Part shown: piece by piece, positions 16,180 to 25,019 of the stretch
Numbering within the stretch: the stretch's first letter is position 1
How the letters are laid out: each line of letters opens with the position of its first letter
DNA from: JBIQKZ01 sp044464765
GTDB taxonomy: Bacteria > Pseudomonadota > Gammaproteobacteria > Burkholderiales > Burkholderiaceae_B
Length of the DNA: 64,000 nt
Reading direction: 5' to 3'
Assembly (NCBI GenBank): GCA_044464765.1
Contig: JBIQKZ010000005.1
Span: 1 to 64,000, forward strand
The notes under the pieces: generated by a model
The model's input: only the letters and a program-made list of their open reading frames with translations
Database searches by the model: none
What the model was told of the DNA's origin: nothing
Program-made: the position numbers and the translations under genes

Positions 16180-16890
16180 CTATACGCCAACATACTCCTT
16201 CAGGATCTGCGGGTCTTCACGTAGTTGTTGCGAAGGGCCGCTCCACATGATGCGGCCCTTCTCCATGACATGATGTCGGTCGGCCAGACGCAGCAGCGGG
16301 CCAATATTCTTGTCGATCACGATTAGCGCTAGGCCGACGGCCTTGAGCTGTTCCAGGCAGCTCCAGATCTCGGCGCGCGCCAGCGGCGCCAGCCCTTCGG
16401 TGGCCTCGTCCAGAATGAGCAGTCGTGGGTTGGTCAGCAGCGCCCGCCCAATGGCTAGCATTTGCTGTTCGCCGCCCGATAGAGTGGTGCCGAGGTTGCG
16501 TTCCCGTTCTTTTAGACGCGGGAACAACTGATAGACGCGCTCCAGAGTCCAGGGTTGGGCGGCGTCGTTGCGATTGCCGGCCGTGGCCACAAGGTTCTCG
16601 CGCACCGACAGGTTCGGAAAGATCTGGCGTCCTTCGGGTACGACGGCAATGCCGGCGCGCGCCACCCGGTAGGCTGGGCCGCCTTGTAGAGACTGGTCTT
16701 TAAACAATACGGTGCCCTGGCGGGGCGCCAATACTCCCATGATGGTCTTGACCGTTGTGGTCTTGCCCATCCCGTTGCGTCCGATCAGCGTAACCAGCTC
16801 ACCCTCATGGACGTGGAACGATACGCCAAACAGCACCTGGCTGGCGCCATACAGCGTTTCCAGCGCATTCACTTGCAAGAGTGGTTTCAA
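16180..16890 (-). CDS. livF: Liv-type ABC transporter ATPase LivF (system 1)
   Basis: This 236-residue cytoplasmic ATPase drives a branched-chain-amino-acid-family (HAAT) importer. Walker A is GRNGMGKTTT near residue 37, the signature is LSGGEQQMLAIGRAL near 140 and Walker B is LLILDEATEGLAP near 160. It overlaps livG by 4 bases. In catabolic contexts, such importers usually take aromatic acids or other carboxylates rather than amino acids. That is the likely case here because of the neighbouring oxygenase and dehydrogenase genes. Confidence 0.93.
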   Translation of the reverse strand: MKPLLQVNALETLYGASQVLFGVSFHVHEGELVTLIGRNGMGKTTTVKTIMGVLAPRQGTVLFKDQSLQGGPAYRVARAGIAVVPEGRQIFPNLSVRENLVATAGNRNDAAQPWTLERVYQLFPRLKERERNLGTTLSGGEQQMLAIGRALLTNPRLLILDEATEGLAPLARAEIWSCLEQLKAVGLALIVIDKNIGPLLRLADRHHVMEKGRIMWSGPSQQLREDPQILKEYVGV

Positions 16891-17633
16891 ACGACATCCT
16901 CCGGATCACCTAGATACGCGTCCCGAACGAGCGCGTTGTTACGGATCTGCTCTGGGGTGCCTGTGGCCACAGCATGTCCGTACACCAGGACGCTGATGCG
17001 GTCGGCTAGAGCGAACACGGCATCCATGTCATGTTCGACCAGCAAGATGGCGTAGCGTCCCTTGAGCGAGGCCAGGATGTCGATGACGCGTTCAGATTCG
17101 AGCTGGCTCATGCCTGCCATGGGCTCGTCCAGCAAAAGCAGCTTGGGCTGGGCGACCAGCACCATGGCTAGCTCGAGTTGGCGGCGTTGGCCATGAGCCA
17201 TGTCGGCGACAGGTTGATGAGCCTGGGCGAGCAGACCCACCTGGCGCAAGGCGTCCATCGCTGGCTCGATCAGGACAGCATCATTCAGTACCGGACGCCA
17301 GAAGTGAAAGCTGTGTCCCGCGTGGGCCAGCCGTGCCAGCATGACGTTTTGTAGGGCGCTGAATTCGATGAAGACGGATGAAATCTGGTACGAGCGCCCC
17401 AGGCCGGATAGGGCGCGTTCGTGCGCTTTCTTCCAGGTGATGTCCACGCCGTTGAATATGATCTGCCCGTTATCGGGAAAGTACTGGCCCGAAAGCTGGT
17501 GGATCAGCGTGGTCTTGCCAGCCCCGTTGGGGCCGATCAGTGCATGGAGCTCGCCGGGCTGCACCTGCAGCGACAGGTTGTCGGTGGCCTTCAAGCCACC
17601 AAAATGCTTCACCAAACCCTCAACTTTCAGCAT
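16887..17633 (-). CDS. livG: Liv-type ABC transporter ATPase LivG (system 1)
   Basis: This 248-residue ATPase subunit has Walker A GPNGAGKTTLIHQ near residue 36, the less canonical signature MAHGQRRQLELAMVL near 145 and Walker B LLLLDEPMAGMS. It overlaps both livM (14 bases) and livF (4 bases), so the system is translated as a coupled block. It pairs with LivF as the heterodimeric motor. Confidence 0.93.
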   Translation of the reverse strand: MLKVEGLVKHFGGLKATDNLSLQVQPGELHALIGPNGAGKTTLIHQLSGQYFPDNGQIIFNGVDITWKKAHERALSGLGRSYQISSVFIEFSALQNVMLARLAHAGHSFHFWRPVLNDAVLIEPAMDALRQVGLLAQAHQPVADMAHGQRRQLELAMVLVAQPKLLLLDEPMAGMSQLESERVIDILASLKGRYAILLVEHDMDAVFALADRISVLVYGHAVATGTPEQIRNNALVRDAYLGDPEDVV

Positions 17634-18615
17634 GATCCAGCCTTTTCTCGCGTATCGTCAGATAACCATAGAGTCCTTGTTGCACGCACAAAGAGATCAC
17701 CACCACGATCACCCCGATAAGCAGCATGAAATGCGAGTTGATGAACGCGTCCAGCCCCCAGGGCAGGCCAAGCTCCATCGACCCAAGGAGTTCTTCCAGG
17801 GCCAGCAAGGCTGTGGCGCCGATGACCGGCCCCAGCAGCGATCCCATGCCCCCCAGCACCGCCATCACCACCAATTCGGCCGAGACATGCCAGGCCATGT
17901 ACGAGGGGGCGATATAGCGGGCCACGTTGGCCAGGAAAAAGCCCGCCACGACGCACACCAGGGCCGACAGCACATAGGCGGTCAGCCGATAACGCAGCAT
18001 GGGAAAACCCAGGGCGCTCATGCGGTTCAGGTTGGAGCGGCTAGCGCGCAGCACAAAGCCAAAGCGCGAGTGCACCATGCGCCAGGACAGATACAACACC
18101 AGCAACAACACGATGAAGATAGCGTAGTACAGCACAGTGCTGTTGGTCAGCGAGAACAGCCCGAAGTCGCTGCGCACGGGTATGGCCATGCCGTCTTCGC
18201 CGCCGTAATTGCGCAGGCCAACCGCCAGGTAGTAAGCCATTTGGGCAAAGGCCAGGGTGATCATAATGAAGGCCATGCCTCGGGTGCGCAAACATACCAG
18301 GCCGACCAAGGCGGCCACCAGAGCCCCGGTTGCCAGCGCGGCCAGCAGTTGCAGCCAGCCGCTGGTGATGCCGTGCGCAGACAGTATGCCCACAGCATAG
18401 GCGCCGATGCCGATGTACAGTGCATGGCCCAGGCTGACCAATCCGCCGTAGCCCAGGATCAGGTTCAAGCCCAGTGTGGCCAAGCCATAGATCATGATCC
18501 GGGAGAACAGGGTGATATAGAACGAGTCGCCGCCCGACATGGCGAACACCGGCAGCACGGCCAGCGCAAGCAAGAAGGCTGCGCCCACAATGAAACGCAA
18601 GTTGATCTTAGCCAT
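17620..18615 (-). CDS. livM: Liv-type ABC transporter permease LivM (system 1)
   Basis: This 331-residue inner-membrane permease has about nine hydrophobic segments. The N-terminal block GLATLGLNLILGYGGLVSLG and the later MAVLGGMGSLLGPVIGA are LivM landmarks. It overlaps livH by 8 bases and livG by 14 bases. The long open frame on the opposite strand of this gene is a high-GC shadow. Confidence 0.93.
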   Translation of the reverse strand: MAKINLRFIVGAAFLLALAVLPVFAMSGGDSFYITLFSRIMIYGLATLGLNLILGYGGLVSLGHALYIGIGAYAVGILSAHGITSGWLQLLAALATGALVAALVGLVCLRTRGMAFIMITLAFAQMAYYLAVGLRNYGGEDGMAIPVRSDFGLFSLTNSTVLYYAIFIVLLLVLYLSWRMVHSRFGFVLRASRSNLNRMSALGFPMLRYRLTAYVLSALVCVVAGFFLANVARYIAPSYMAWHVSAELVVMAVLGGMGSLLGPVIGATALLALEELLGSMELGLPWGLDAFINSHFMLLIGVIVVVISLCVQQGLYGYLTIREKRLDHAES

Positions 18616-19528
18616 GCTTCACCCGGAATAGGCCTTCTGGTTTAATAGCCAGCACCACGGCCATGAACAGGTAGATGGCGATGGACGCGATGGCCGGGCC
18701 CAGCGCCTGGGCCAGCGTGCGGTCTAGCAGTTCGCGCAGGATCAAGGGCAGGAAGGCTCGGCCGATCGTGTCGACAAAGCCCACAATAAGGGCGCCGTAG
18801 AAGGCGCCTCGAATCGACCCGATGCCGCCGGTAACGATCACCACCAGTGTCAGGATCAGGATGGGTTCGCCCATGCCCGGTTGTACCGACATGATGGGAG
18901 CGGACATCAACCCGGCCACGCCGGCCAGTGCGGCGCCAAACCCCAATACCAGCATGTTGATCCGCTTGATGTTGACCCCCAGCATGCCGATCATGGTGGC
19001 GTTGGACGCGCCTGCCCGGATCAACATGCCGATGCGGGTTCGATGGATGATCCAATACAGCGCAAGGGCTACCACCAGGCCGACGCAGATCACGGCGAAC
19101 CGGTACTTCGGGTAGGGCAGGCCCAGCAACTTGATGGAGCCGGCCAGCCATTGCGGGGTGCCCATGTAGATGGATGACGTGCCCCAGAAAATGCGCACCA
19201 GTTCGTTAAAGAACAGGATCAGCCCGAAGGTGGCCAGCACTTGGTACAGGTGATCCCGATCGTATAGTCGGCACAAGACGATGCGCTCGACAATCAGACC
19301 CAGCAGCAGGGTGCCGGCAATGGCCAGCGCCGCGGCAGCCAGGAAGGACCCGGTCATTCCGTAGATGGCCGCCGCAAAGTATGCGCCCATCATGTAGAAC
19401 GAGCCGTGGGCCAGGTTCAGGAAGCTCATGATGCCCAGCACCAGCGTCAGGCCGGCCGACAACAGGAACAGCAGCAGGCCCAGTTGAACCCCATTCAGGG
19501 CCTGCATCAAAAACACTTGCCAACTCAC
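18608..19528 (-). CDS. livH: Liv-type ABC transporter permease LivH (system 1)
   Basis: This 306-residue permease has the typical start LNGVQLGLLLFLLSAGLTLV and the motif SFLNLAHGSFYMMGAY near residue 35. VTGGIGSIRGAFYGALIVG follows near 225. It lies 24 bases downstream of the binding-protein gene and overlaps livM. Confidence 0.94.
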   Translation of the reverse strand: MSWQVFLMQALNGVQLGLLLFLLSAGLTLVLGIMSFLNLAHGSFYMMGAYFAAAIYGMTGSFLAAAALAIAGTLLLGLIVERIVLCRLYDRDHLYQVLATFGLILFFNELVRIFWGTSSIYMGTPQWLAGSIKLLGLPYPKYRFAVICVGLVVALALYWIIHRTRIGMLIRAGASNATMIGMLGVNIKRINMLVLGFGAALAGVAGLMSAPIMSVQPGMGEPILILTLVVIVTGGIGSIRGAFYGALIVGFVDTIGRAFLPLILRELLDRTLAQALGPAIASIAIYLFMAVVLAIKPEGLFRVKHG

Positions 19529-19552
19529 AGTATGCGACCTTTTAAACTTGAC

Positions 19553-20722
19553 TTACTTCATCGCGCATTGGGTATGGTAGGCGTCCTGGTGGCCCTTGAG
19601 CGGTGTGGCCACATGTTCCAAATTCACGCGTCCGGCCGAGTCTTTAGCCACTTTGAAAACATGCAGGTCGTGGATGGGAAAGTTGTTGTTGTTGAACTTC
19701 AGGTTGCCGCGCAAGGAGTCGAAGTCGGCTGCTTTCAGGGCGGCGCCAAATGCGGCTTTGTCGTGTACGTTCCCTTTTACTTCTGCGATGGCGTGGTCCA
19801 GAAGCAGGGCGGCATCGTAGGCCTGGGCGGCATAATTGGACGGGATGCGGTCGTACTTCTCTTCAAACGCTTTCACGAAGTGCTGGCTCACCGGGTTTTT
19901 GCTGTCGGGCCCCCAGAACGATCCGCTGTACGAACCCAGGGCAGCGTCCTTCAAGGCAGGGAGCGTGATGCCGTCGATCATGCCGGCCGACAACAGAGGG
20001 GTGGTTTCCATTAACCCCATTTGCTGATACTGGCGCACGAAGTTTATGCCCAGTCCGCCTGGATAGAAGGCGAATACCGCATCCGGCTTCTCGGCGGCCA
20101 GACGGCTTAGCTCGGCGGAAAAGTCAGGTTGATTCAAGGGTGTATAGATTTCATCAAGCACCTCGCCTTTGAAGTAGCGCTTGAAACCGCCCAGAACGTC
20201 CTTCCCCGCTTGGTAGTTGGGCCCCAGTAGCACGACTTTCTTGTAGTTCTGGTCGCTGGCGTATTTGCCCATGGCTTCGGAAAAATTGTCTGCCTGCCAG
20301 GACAGGACGAACAAGTTGGGCGTGCAGCCCGCGCCGGCTAGGGTAGACGGGCCGGCGTTCGTGCTGATCATGAAGATGCCTTTGTCGGCGATGGGCTTAT
20401 TGATCGCCATCAGTACGTTAGAGCCGATCACGCCTGCAATAATGGGAACCTGCTCGCGCTCGATCAGCTTCTGAACGGCTTGCGTGGCGATCTCGGGGCG
20501 GAACTGGTCGTCTTCGACGATCACTTCGACAGGCACGTTGCCCAGTTTGCCATTACGTTCCGCAAGGGCCAGGTTGAACGCGTCGAGCTGGTCTTGCCCC
20601 AGGGCGCCGACTGGGCCGGACAGCGTGGTCAGGAAGCCGATTTTCAGAGGGTCTTGGGCGACTGCGGCGGAGCTTAGGGTAAGCAGGCTTGCAGCGGCTA
20701 AAGCAGCGATACGAAGTTTCAT
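19553..20722 (-). CDS. livK: Liv-type substrate-binding protein (system 1)
   Basis: This 389-residue periplasmic binding protein of the LivK family has a signal peptide of about 22 residues ending AAVAQD, followed by LKIGFLTTLSGPVGALGQD. The bilobed fold is supported by VEVIVEDDQFRPEIATQAVQ and GVIGSNVLMAIN. It captures the ligand for the LivHMGF block directly downstream and is in turn downstream of the Rieske, SDR and aldehyde dehydrogenase genes. The ligand is inferred to be an aromatic or related carboxylate. Confidence 0.93.
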   Translation of the reverse strand: MKLRIAALAAASLLTLSSAAVAQDPLKIGFLTTLSGPVGALGQDQLDAFNLALAERNGKLGNVPVEVIVEDDQFRPEIATQAVQKLIEREQVPIIAGVIGSNVLMAINKPIADKGIFMISTNAGPSTLAGAGCTPNLFVLSWQADNFSEAMGKYASDQNYKKVVLLGPNYQAGKDVLGGFKRYFKGEVLDEIYTPLNQPDFSAELSRLAAEKPDAVFAFYPGGLGINFVRQYQQMGLMETTPLLSAGMIDGITLPALKDAALGSYSGSFWGPDSKNPVSQHFVKAFEEKYDRIPSNYAAQAYDAALLLDHAIAEVKGNVHDKAAFGAALKAADFDSLRGNLKFNNNNFPIHDLHVFKVAKDSAGRVNLEHVATPLKGHQDAYHTQCAMK

Positions 20723-20778
20723 GAGTGAGTCAACCTTATAAGTATTGGTGGTCCGTCATGGTCCGATGAGCATGGACG

Positions 20779-22224
20779 TTACGACGGGTTTGGTATGGAG
20801 GCTTCTGAAATGAACTTGGTGGTGAGGTAGCCGTCGAAGGTTTCGATACCGCCTTCAAGGCCGATGCCGCTTTCCTTGACGCCGCCGAAAGGCGTTTCCG
20901 CCAGGCCGATGCCGAAATGATTGACATTGACCAGGCCCGCTTCGAGCTTTTGCGAGACGTACTGCGACACGTGCAATGAGTTGGTGAACACATACGAGGC
21001 CAGCCCGTAGGGCAGGCTGTTGGCCTGATGCAGCGCGTCGTCGGCATCGTCGAAGATCACGATGGGGGCAATGGGGCCGAAGGGTTCTTCTTGCATCAGC
21101 CGGGCGTTGTCGGTCAGATTCGTGATGACGGTTGGCGCAAAGAAGTTGCCCGGTCCCTCCAGGCGTGCGCCGCCCAGCAGGACTTCGCCGCCCTTTTGCC
21201 GGGCGTCGGCAACGAACTCTTCCATGGCAGTGACACGGCGCGAATGCGCCAGGGGACCCATCGTCGTTTCCGGCAGCAAGCCGTCGTTTGGCTTCAACGC
21301 ACCGTAGGCCTTGATGAACCGTTCGGTGAAGCGCTCGAACGCTTTGCGCTGAATGAAGAAGCGGCTGGGCGCAATGCAAACCTGGCCGGCATTGCGCGAT
21401 TTGTACTGCACGAGCAGGTCGGCGGCGCGATCAACATCCGCGTCATCAAATACCAAGACGGGCGAGTGTCCGCCAAGCTCCATCGTCACGCGCTTCATGT
21501 GGGCGCCGGCCAAGGCGGACAGATGTTTTCCTACCGCGATCGAACCCGTAAATGAAAGCTTGCGAACGATGGGGGAGCGAATCAGGTAGTCGGATATGGT
21601 GGCCGGTTCGCCCCAAACAATATTCAGACACCCTGCGGGGAGCCCGGCGTCATGGAAGAGCTGGGCCAGAGCAACCGTCGCGCTGGGAGAATCTTCCGGG
21701 CCTTTCAGGATGAGGGTGCATCCGGCGCCCAATGCGGCAACCACTTTTCGCAATGCTTGCAGGAATGGGAAGTTCCAGGGGCTGAACGCAATGCACACCC
21801 CAATGGGTTGGCGCACGACCATCTGGCGCACATTGGGCAAGCGGGCAGGAATGATCCGGCCATACGTTCGCCGGCATTCCTCGGCATGCCATTCAATGTG
21901 GTCGATGCAGCTAAGAACCTCGGCCCGCGCTTCGACCAGGGGCTTGCCTTCATCCAGGGTGATGTTGCGTGCGATGCCGTCCGCGCGCTCGCGGGTCAAG
22001 CTGGCGACTTTGTGCAAGATGCGGGAGCGCTCCAGGGCAGAGCTGGCGCCCCAGGCGGCAAAGGCTTTCTCGGCCGACGCCAGGGCGAAGTCCAGGTCGT
22101 CTTGAGAGGCGCTGGTGAAGTGCCCGATCACACCGTTGTCGGCGGGATTCACGACAGGCTGTTGTGTTCTATTGCCGCCTTCGATGAATTGGCCGTTGAT
22201 GTATAGGGGTGCATTTGGGTACAT
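20779..22224 (-). CDS. NAD(P)+-dependent aldehyde dehydrogenase
   Basis: This 481-residue ALDH-superfamily enzyme oxidises an aldehyde to the carboxylate. Signatures are FSPWNFPFLQ near residue 150, the catalytic Glu in TMELGGHSP near 250 and the catalytic Cys in NAGQVCIAPSRF near 285. The pattern resembles succinate-semialdehyde or salicylaldehyde-type dehydrogenases. The start ATG 22224 gives the normal N-terminus YINGQFIEGG. A frame reaching 22449 only reads antisense through the SDR end. It lies 10 bases after the SDR stop, in one operon with the Rieske oxygenase. Confidence 0.93.
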   Translation of the reverse strand: MYPNAPLYINGQFIEGGNRTQQPVVNPADNGVIGHFTSASQDDLDFALASAEKAFAAWGASSALERSRILHKVASLTRERADGIARNITLDEGKPLVEARAEVLSCIDHIEWHAEECRRTYGRIIPARLPNVRQMVVRQPIGVCIAFSPWNFPFLQALRKVVAALGAGCTLILKGPEDSPSATVALAQLFHDAGLPAGCLNIVWGEPATISDYLIRSPIVRKLSFTGSIAVGKHLSALAGAHMKRVTMELGGHSPVLVFDDADVDRAADLLVQYKSRNAGQVCIAPSRFFIQRKAFERFTERFIKAYGALKPNDGLLPETTMGPLAHSRRVTAMEEFVADARQKGGEVLLGGARLEGPGNFFAPTVITNLTDNARLMQEEPFGPIAPIVIFDDADDALHQANSLPYGLASYVFTNSLHVSQYVSQKLEAGLVNVNHFGIGLAETPFGGVKESGIGLEGGIETFDGYLTTKFISEASIPNPS

Positions 22225-22234
22225 GAAGGCCGCC

Positions 22235-22987
22235 TTACAGAAACACGGAGCCGCCATCGATGGCGATGGTTTGGCCGGTAATGAAGTCGGAGCCCGAGCT
22301 GGCCAGGAAGAGCAAGGCGCTAAGGAGGTCGTCGGGTACTTGGTCGCGCACGATGGAGCGGCCGGCGCGTCGGGCGGCCTCGCCCAACAGATCGTGCAGG
22401 CCCGATTTGACCACGCCGCTGGAAATCGTGAACCCAGGCGCGATTGCATTGACCGTAATCTTCTTGGGCCCCAGCTCGCGCGACAACGACCGGGTGAATG
22501 CGACGACAGCGCCTTTGCTGGCCACGTAGTGGAGCATCATGGGCGTGCCTTTCAGCGGCGCCACCGAGGCCACATTGATGATCCGGCCCTGTCCGCGTGC
22601 TTCCATGGCGGGAAGCGCAGCCTTGGCGCAGTGGAAGGGCCCCAGGGTGTTGACCTCCATGACTTTCATCCATTCCTGCGTGCTGATCTGTTCGAAGGGT
22701 TTGGGCTGAAGGGTGGTGAACAGCCCTGCGTTGTTGACAAGCACGTCCACACCGCCAAACGTGTCGATGGAGGCCTGGACCATGGCTTGCGTATCGGCTT
22801 CGCTGGTGACATCGGTAGATACCCCAGCCGCCCGATATCCCTGGGCAGTCAGCGCGTCGGCCGCGTCGTCGGCGCCGCGCAGGTCGGCGATCATGACCTG
22901 GAAGCCGGCCTTGGCCAGGCCTTGGGCAAAGGTGAACCCGATGCCGCTGGCGCCGCCCGTGACGACGGCTACTTTGTTTTCCTGCAT
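22235..22987 (-). CDS. short-chain dehydrogenase/reductase
   Basis: This 250-residue classical SDR has the cofactor motif TGGASGIGFTFA near residue 10, LVNNAGLF near 85, the catalytic Ser in INVASVAPLKG and YVASKGAVVAFT with Tyr-x3-Lys near 155. The end FITGQTIAIDGGSVF is typical. It abuts the Rieske gene (TAAATG). The likely job is to rearomatise a cis-dihydrodiol or oxidise an alcohol made in the same pathway. The exact substrate cannot be read from the sequence. Confidence 0.92.
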   Translation of the reverse strand: MQENKVAVVTGGASGIGFTFAQGLAKAGFQVMIADLRGADDAADALTAQGYRAAGVSTDVTSEADTQAMVQASIDTFGGVDVLVNNAGLFTTLQPKPFEQISTQEWMKVMEVNTLGPFHCAKAALPAMEARGQGRIINVASVAPLKGTPMMLHYVASKGAVVAFTRSLSRELGPKKITVNAIAPGFTISSGVVKSGLHDLLGEAARRAGRSIVRDQVPDDLLSALLFLASSGSDFITGQTIAIDGGSVFL

Positions 22988-24115
22988 TTACGAAGCCTCT
23001 GTTTCTGTTGCGTTCATCTCGCGCGGCCAAGGGCCGAGCTTCAGGTCCGGCCGGGCCACCATGGCGCGCTTGCCTTGTTGTTGTTCTTCAAGCAGGCGGT
23101 CGAGGATGCGCATGGCATGTACGGCCCCGGCGTCTGCCTGCACATAGATCTCGGGTTTGGATGGGTCGTGGTCGATCAGGACTTGCTGGTCTTCAAAGAC
23201 GGCCTGGTCTTGCCGGAAGGCCACCATGACGTCGTCGAACAGCGAGTTGGTGATGTCGGGTCGGTCGAGCAGGCCCTTGTGACATTGGCCCCAGAAATAA
23301 TGAGAGGTTTTATCCGTTTCCGGTGTAATGAAATTCAGGTTGGCCAGTTCAAGCCCGCCTTCGCGATGCCCTTCAGTCGCTCCGGTTCCCGCGTCTTTGG
23401 CGCCGGTGTAAAGGCGCACGCTGCTGGGTGGCGTGTAGTGGATGACATGCCACCGATCAACGTGACCGGCGAAATTGGCCAGTTTCTTCAAGGTGGGTGG
23501 AGGCGGAACGTTGGGCATCCAGCGTGTTACACGAACCTCGTTGTCGCCGCGGTCAAAGAATACGCTGGCGCCGTCCACCGTGGCGCGGTTGCCGATGGTG
23601 GTGCCGTGTACGAAGGCCAGGTGGGACAGGTCGAGCAGGTTCTGGATGATCAGCTTGTAGTTCGCCTTCACCGAGAGCCGCACCGACTTGCCGCGCCACT
23701 CGGGGTTGCTGAACCAGTGGTAGTCGGGAATGTTGTCCGGGTTTGCGAGTTCGGGGTCGCCCATCCAGATCCAGACCCATGTGTTGCGCTCGACGACAGG
23801 GTAAGACTGCACACGGGCTTTCTGGGGAATGGAGTCTTGGCCCGGGATCTCGACACAGGTCCCCGCGTCGTTGAATACGAAGCCATGGTAGCTGCATCGA
23901 ATATTGTCGCCCTCGATCAGGCCTTTGCTTAATGGATAGCGCCGATGACAGCAACGGTCTTCAAGGGCGGCGGCTTCGCCGTTGGCTTTGCGGTAGATGA
24001 CGACCGGCTCGTTGCAAATGTATCGGCCTAGCGTTTTCCCATAGCCAAGCTCTTCGCTGGTGGCGCAGACGTACCAGGCGTTCATCAGGAAGTTTGACGA
24101 CGTTGCTTCGCTCAA
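22988..24115 (-). CDS. VanA-type Rieske oxygenase (single-subunit)
   Basis: This 375-residue oxygenase is of the phthalate 4,5-dioxygenase/vanillate O-demethylase group. The Rieske ligands are RCCHRRYPLS and IRCSYHGFVF near residues 48-72, and the mononuclear iron site is LLDLSHLAFVH near 155. Members demethylate methoxy-aromatics or hydroxylate carboxylated rings, with electrons from a VanB-like reductase that is not present here. TTG 24115 is chosen as start: a GGAGG site sits 6 bases before it and the protein begins LSEATSSNFLMNAWYV, as in the family. The frame continues to 24346, but the added residues look unrelated. It heads the minus-strand arm. Confidence 0.9.
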   Translation of the reverse strand: MSEATSSNFLMNAWYVCATSEELGYGKTLGRYICNEPVVIYRKANGEAAALEDRCCHRRYPLSKGLIEGDNIRCSYHGFVFNDAGTCVEIPGQDSIPQKARVQSYPVVERNTWVWIWMGDPELANPDNIPDYHWFSNPEWRGKSVRLSVKANYKLIIQNLLDLSHLAFVHGTTIGNRATVDGASVFFDRGDNEVRVTRWMPNVPPPPTLKKLANFAGHVDRWHVIHYTPPSSVRLYTGAKDAGTGATEGHREGGLELANLNFITPETDKTSHYFWGQCHKGLLDRPDITNSLFDDVMVAFRQDQAVFEDQQVLIDHDPSKPEIYVQADAGAVHAMRILDRLLEEQQQGKRAMVARPDLKLGPWPREMNATETEAS

Positions 24116-24416
24116 GGTGAGCCTCCATGTGGTGATGTGTAAGTTCGCGATTTGTCTTTTTTTTAGTCTATGGATCGGGTTCGACCGAGGCAAGGGTGTA
24201 GACCCTAGAAAGCAAGAACATTTCGTTATGGAGGAATGTTCTGCTGCTATGGCGCATGGCTGTAGTAGGCGAGAAGCGGCGCCGCCAGCGGCTGCCCCGG
24301 GACGGCGCGACCCATAACATGATGATCTGGTCCGATAACCAAACATTCCTTCATTTTGCGAATCGCGGAACCTATGATGACTGCAACCCGAAACGCAAAT
24401 ACTTGAGGCGAATGAC
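24116..24416. promoter_or_regulatory. divergent control region of the catabolic arms
   Basis: This 301-base gap separates the minus-strand Rieske operon from the plus-strand NahD-like operon and contains no gene. An inverted repeat AGAACATT (24215-24222) and AATGTTCT (24235-24242), with a 12-base spacer, is a possible regulator site. AACATTCC recurs near 24345. No convincing -35/-10 pair stands out. Confidence 0.5.
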
Positions 24417-25019
24417 GTGTCCGTGAAGCCGGCAATTGAGTTTTATTTCGACTTTCTAAGCCCTTATGCCTACTTGGCCCACCACCGGCTGGCTGAGCTG
24501 GCTCAACGCTATGGCTGTGTCCTGGATTACCGGCCCATTGACCTAGCGCAGGCGAAGGAACTGGTTGGCAACACGGGGCCTACAAGCCGGGAGATACCGA
24601 TCAAGCTCAAGTACCTGCGCCAGGATCTTGCGCGATGGGCGCAGCGCTATGGCGTGCCGTTCGCGCCGCCGTCGGGCTACGGTTCCCAGCGCCTGAACGT
24701 GGGGGCGTTCTATGCCCTGGATCGTGGGCTTGCGGCATCCTACGTTCAGGCGGCCTGGCCCCGGGTGTGGAGTGAAGGCGGCGCCATGAATGATGACGCC
24801 TTGCTGGCCGACGTGGCAGGACGCATGGGTTGGAATGCGAATGATTTCCTGGCGTATGTCTCCGGCGTCGAGGGCGCGGCGCGGCTTACGCAAGCGACGG
24901 AAACCGCCACGCAATCGGGGGTGTTCGGCGTGCCGATGATGCGTATCGATGACCAAATGTGGTGGGGCAATGACCGGCTCCACTTTCTGGAAGATTACTT
25001 GAAAGGAAACACACCATGA
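24417..25019 (+). CDS. nahD: 2-hydroxychromene-2-carboxylate isomerase-like protein (DsbA/GST-kappa fold)
   Basis: This 200-residue protein of the NahD family needs glutathione to isomerise 2-hydroxychromene-2-carboxylate to trans-o-hydroxybenzylidenepyruvate in the naphthalene pathway. The start region IEFYFDFLSPYAYLAHHRL carries the active Ser. FGVPMMRIDDQMWWGNDRL near the end is the family's thioredoxin-fold cis-proline region. GTG 24417 is the start; GTG 24423 is possible. Its stop overlaps the nahE-like start (ATGA). The neighbour makes the assignment strong, although the true substrate may be a substituted chromene. Confidence 0.9.
   Translation: MSVKPAIEFYFDFLSPYAYLAHHRLAELAQRYGCVLDYRPIDLAQAKELVGNTGPTSREIPIKLKYLRQDLARWAQRYGVPFAPPSGYGSQRLNVGAFYALDRGLAASYVQAAWPRVWSEGGAMNDDALLADVAGRMGWNANDFLAYVSGVEGAARLTQATETATQSGVFGVPMMRIDDQMWWGNDRLHFLEDYLKGNTP

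Noticed and set aside
17341..18645. 434-codon open frame opposite livM and livG, rich in His and Gln
   Set aside because: This is the antisense shadow of hydrophobic permease codons. It has no domain, no ribosome site and no place in an operon.
20779..22449. 556-residue version of the aldehyde dehydrogenase
   Set aside because: The extra 75 residues read through the end of the upstream SDR gene. Normal ALDH homology begins at the ATG at 22224.
22115..23932. 605-codon open frame on the plus strand
   Set aside because: It runs antisense through the SDR and Rieske genes, which carry clear catalytic motifs. Its product is low-complexity with no domain, as expected for antisense of GC-rich coding DNA.
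22988..24346. 452-residue version of the VanA-type oxygenase
   Set aside because: The first 77 residues are unrelated to the family. The TTG at 24115 has a GGAGG site and the usual N-terminus.
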